Assembly (NCBI GenBank): GCA_019313025.1
Contig: JAFDCA010000616.1
Location: 1 to 5,048, forward strand
DNA: 5,048 nt
Origin: Deltaproteobacteria bacterium
GTDB lineage: Bacteria; Desulfobacterota; Desulfobacteria; Desulfobacterales; UBA11574
Direction: 5' to 3'
The notes below the pieces were generated by a model, which made no database searches, had not been told where the DNA came from, and was given only the letters and a program-made list of their open reading frames with translations. Shown here in pieces: positions 4,884-5,048 of this stretch (within the stretch, counting starts at the first letter, position 1; each line of letters begins with the position of its first letter). Position numbers and translations under genes: made by a program.

Positions 4884-5048
4884 TTGGTGAATTTGAGAAG
4901 ACAATCAATCCAGCTATCCATTTCATTCATATATCATTATTTCCACCTCAATCAATTTTCTATACATTCTAAAAAAAATTTCGACACAGACCTGACTCTG
5001 CTGAAAAAAGAAATATAAAATAACCGATTGAAAACGCATAGATTATTC

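Larger units (their letters stand above)
4546..5048. other. Non-coding AT-rich region at right edge
   Basis: About 500 bp upstream of the right kinase-like promoter hold no credible gene on either strand. They contain palindrome copy 3 (4721-4737) and an inverted repeat (4831-4883). I find no further GG-N10-GC element here with good flanks, and no gene start before the right edge. Confidence 0.6.

Noticed and set aside
1..5048. CRISPR array, tRNA, rRNA, transposase, toxin-antitoxin or phage genes
   Set aside because: No regularly spaced repeats, cloverleaf sequences or recognisable genes of these kinds were seen on either strand.

Overview
This is an AT-rich chromosomal stretch whose gene set fits an anaerobic deltaproteobacterium (Desulfobacterota, perhaps a Desulfobacterales sulfate reducer). 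The genes are a tandem universal stress protein, an orphan cyclic-nucleotide-binding-domain protein, a dodecin, a SpoIIAA/STAS-like small protein and two cytidylate-kinase-like paralogues. The taxonomic guess rests on this family mix and on the sigma-54 promoters; no rRNA or other marker is present.

Layout. Positions 1-394 (minus strand) hold the N-terminal 131 codons of a cytidylate-kinase-like protein cut by the left edge. Positions 395-1152 are a long intergenic region with two promoters, two copies of a palindrome and a GC-rich island. Positions 1153-2865 (plus strand) are a three-gene operon: tandem Usp, CNB-only protein, dodecin, closed by a likely terminator. Positions 3116-3538 (plus) encode a 140-residue STAS-like protein. 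Positions 3716-4468 (minus) encode a complete second cytidylate-kinase-like protein, paralogous to the one at the left edge. Positions 4469-5048 are non-coding and hold its promoter, a third palindrome and an inverted repeat.

Main observation. Three transcription units (both kinase-like genes and the Usp operon) each have a sigma-54 type -24/-12 element (GG-N10-GC), and upstream of each lies a perfect palindrome TTTTACA-N3-TGTAAAA. In two of the three the palindrome centre is exactly 115.5 bp upstream of the -24 GG; in the third it is 185.5 bp. This is the geometry of an enhancer-binding activator acting on sigma-54 RNA polymerase, so the unlinked-looking genes probably form one local regulon. 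The activator gene is not in the window. What the regulon responds to is unknown; the products (ATP-binding Usp, ligand-binding CNB and dodecin folds, nucleotide-kinase folds) suggest a stress or energy-state response, which is inference.
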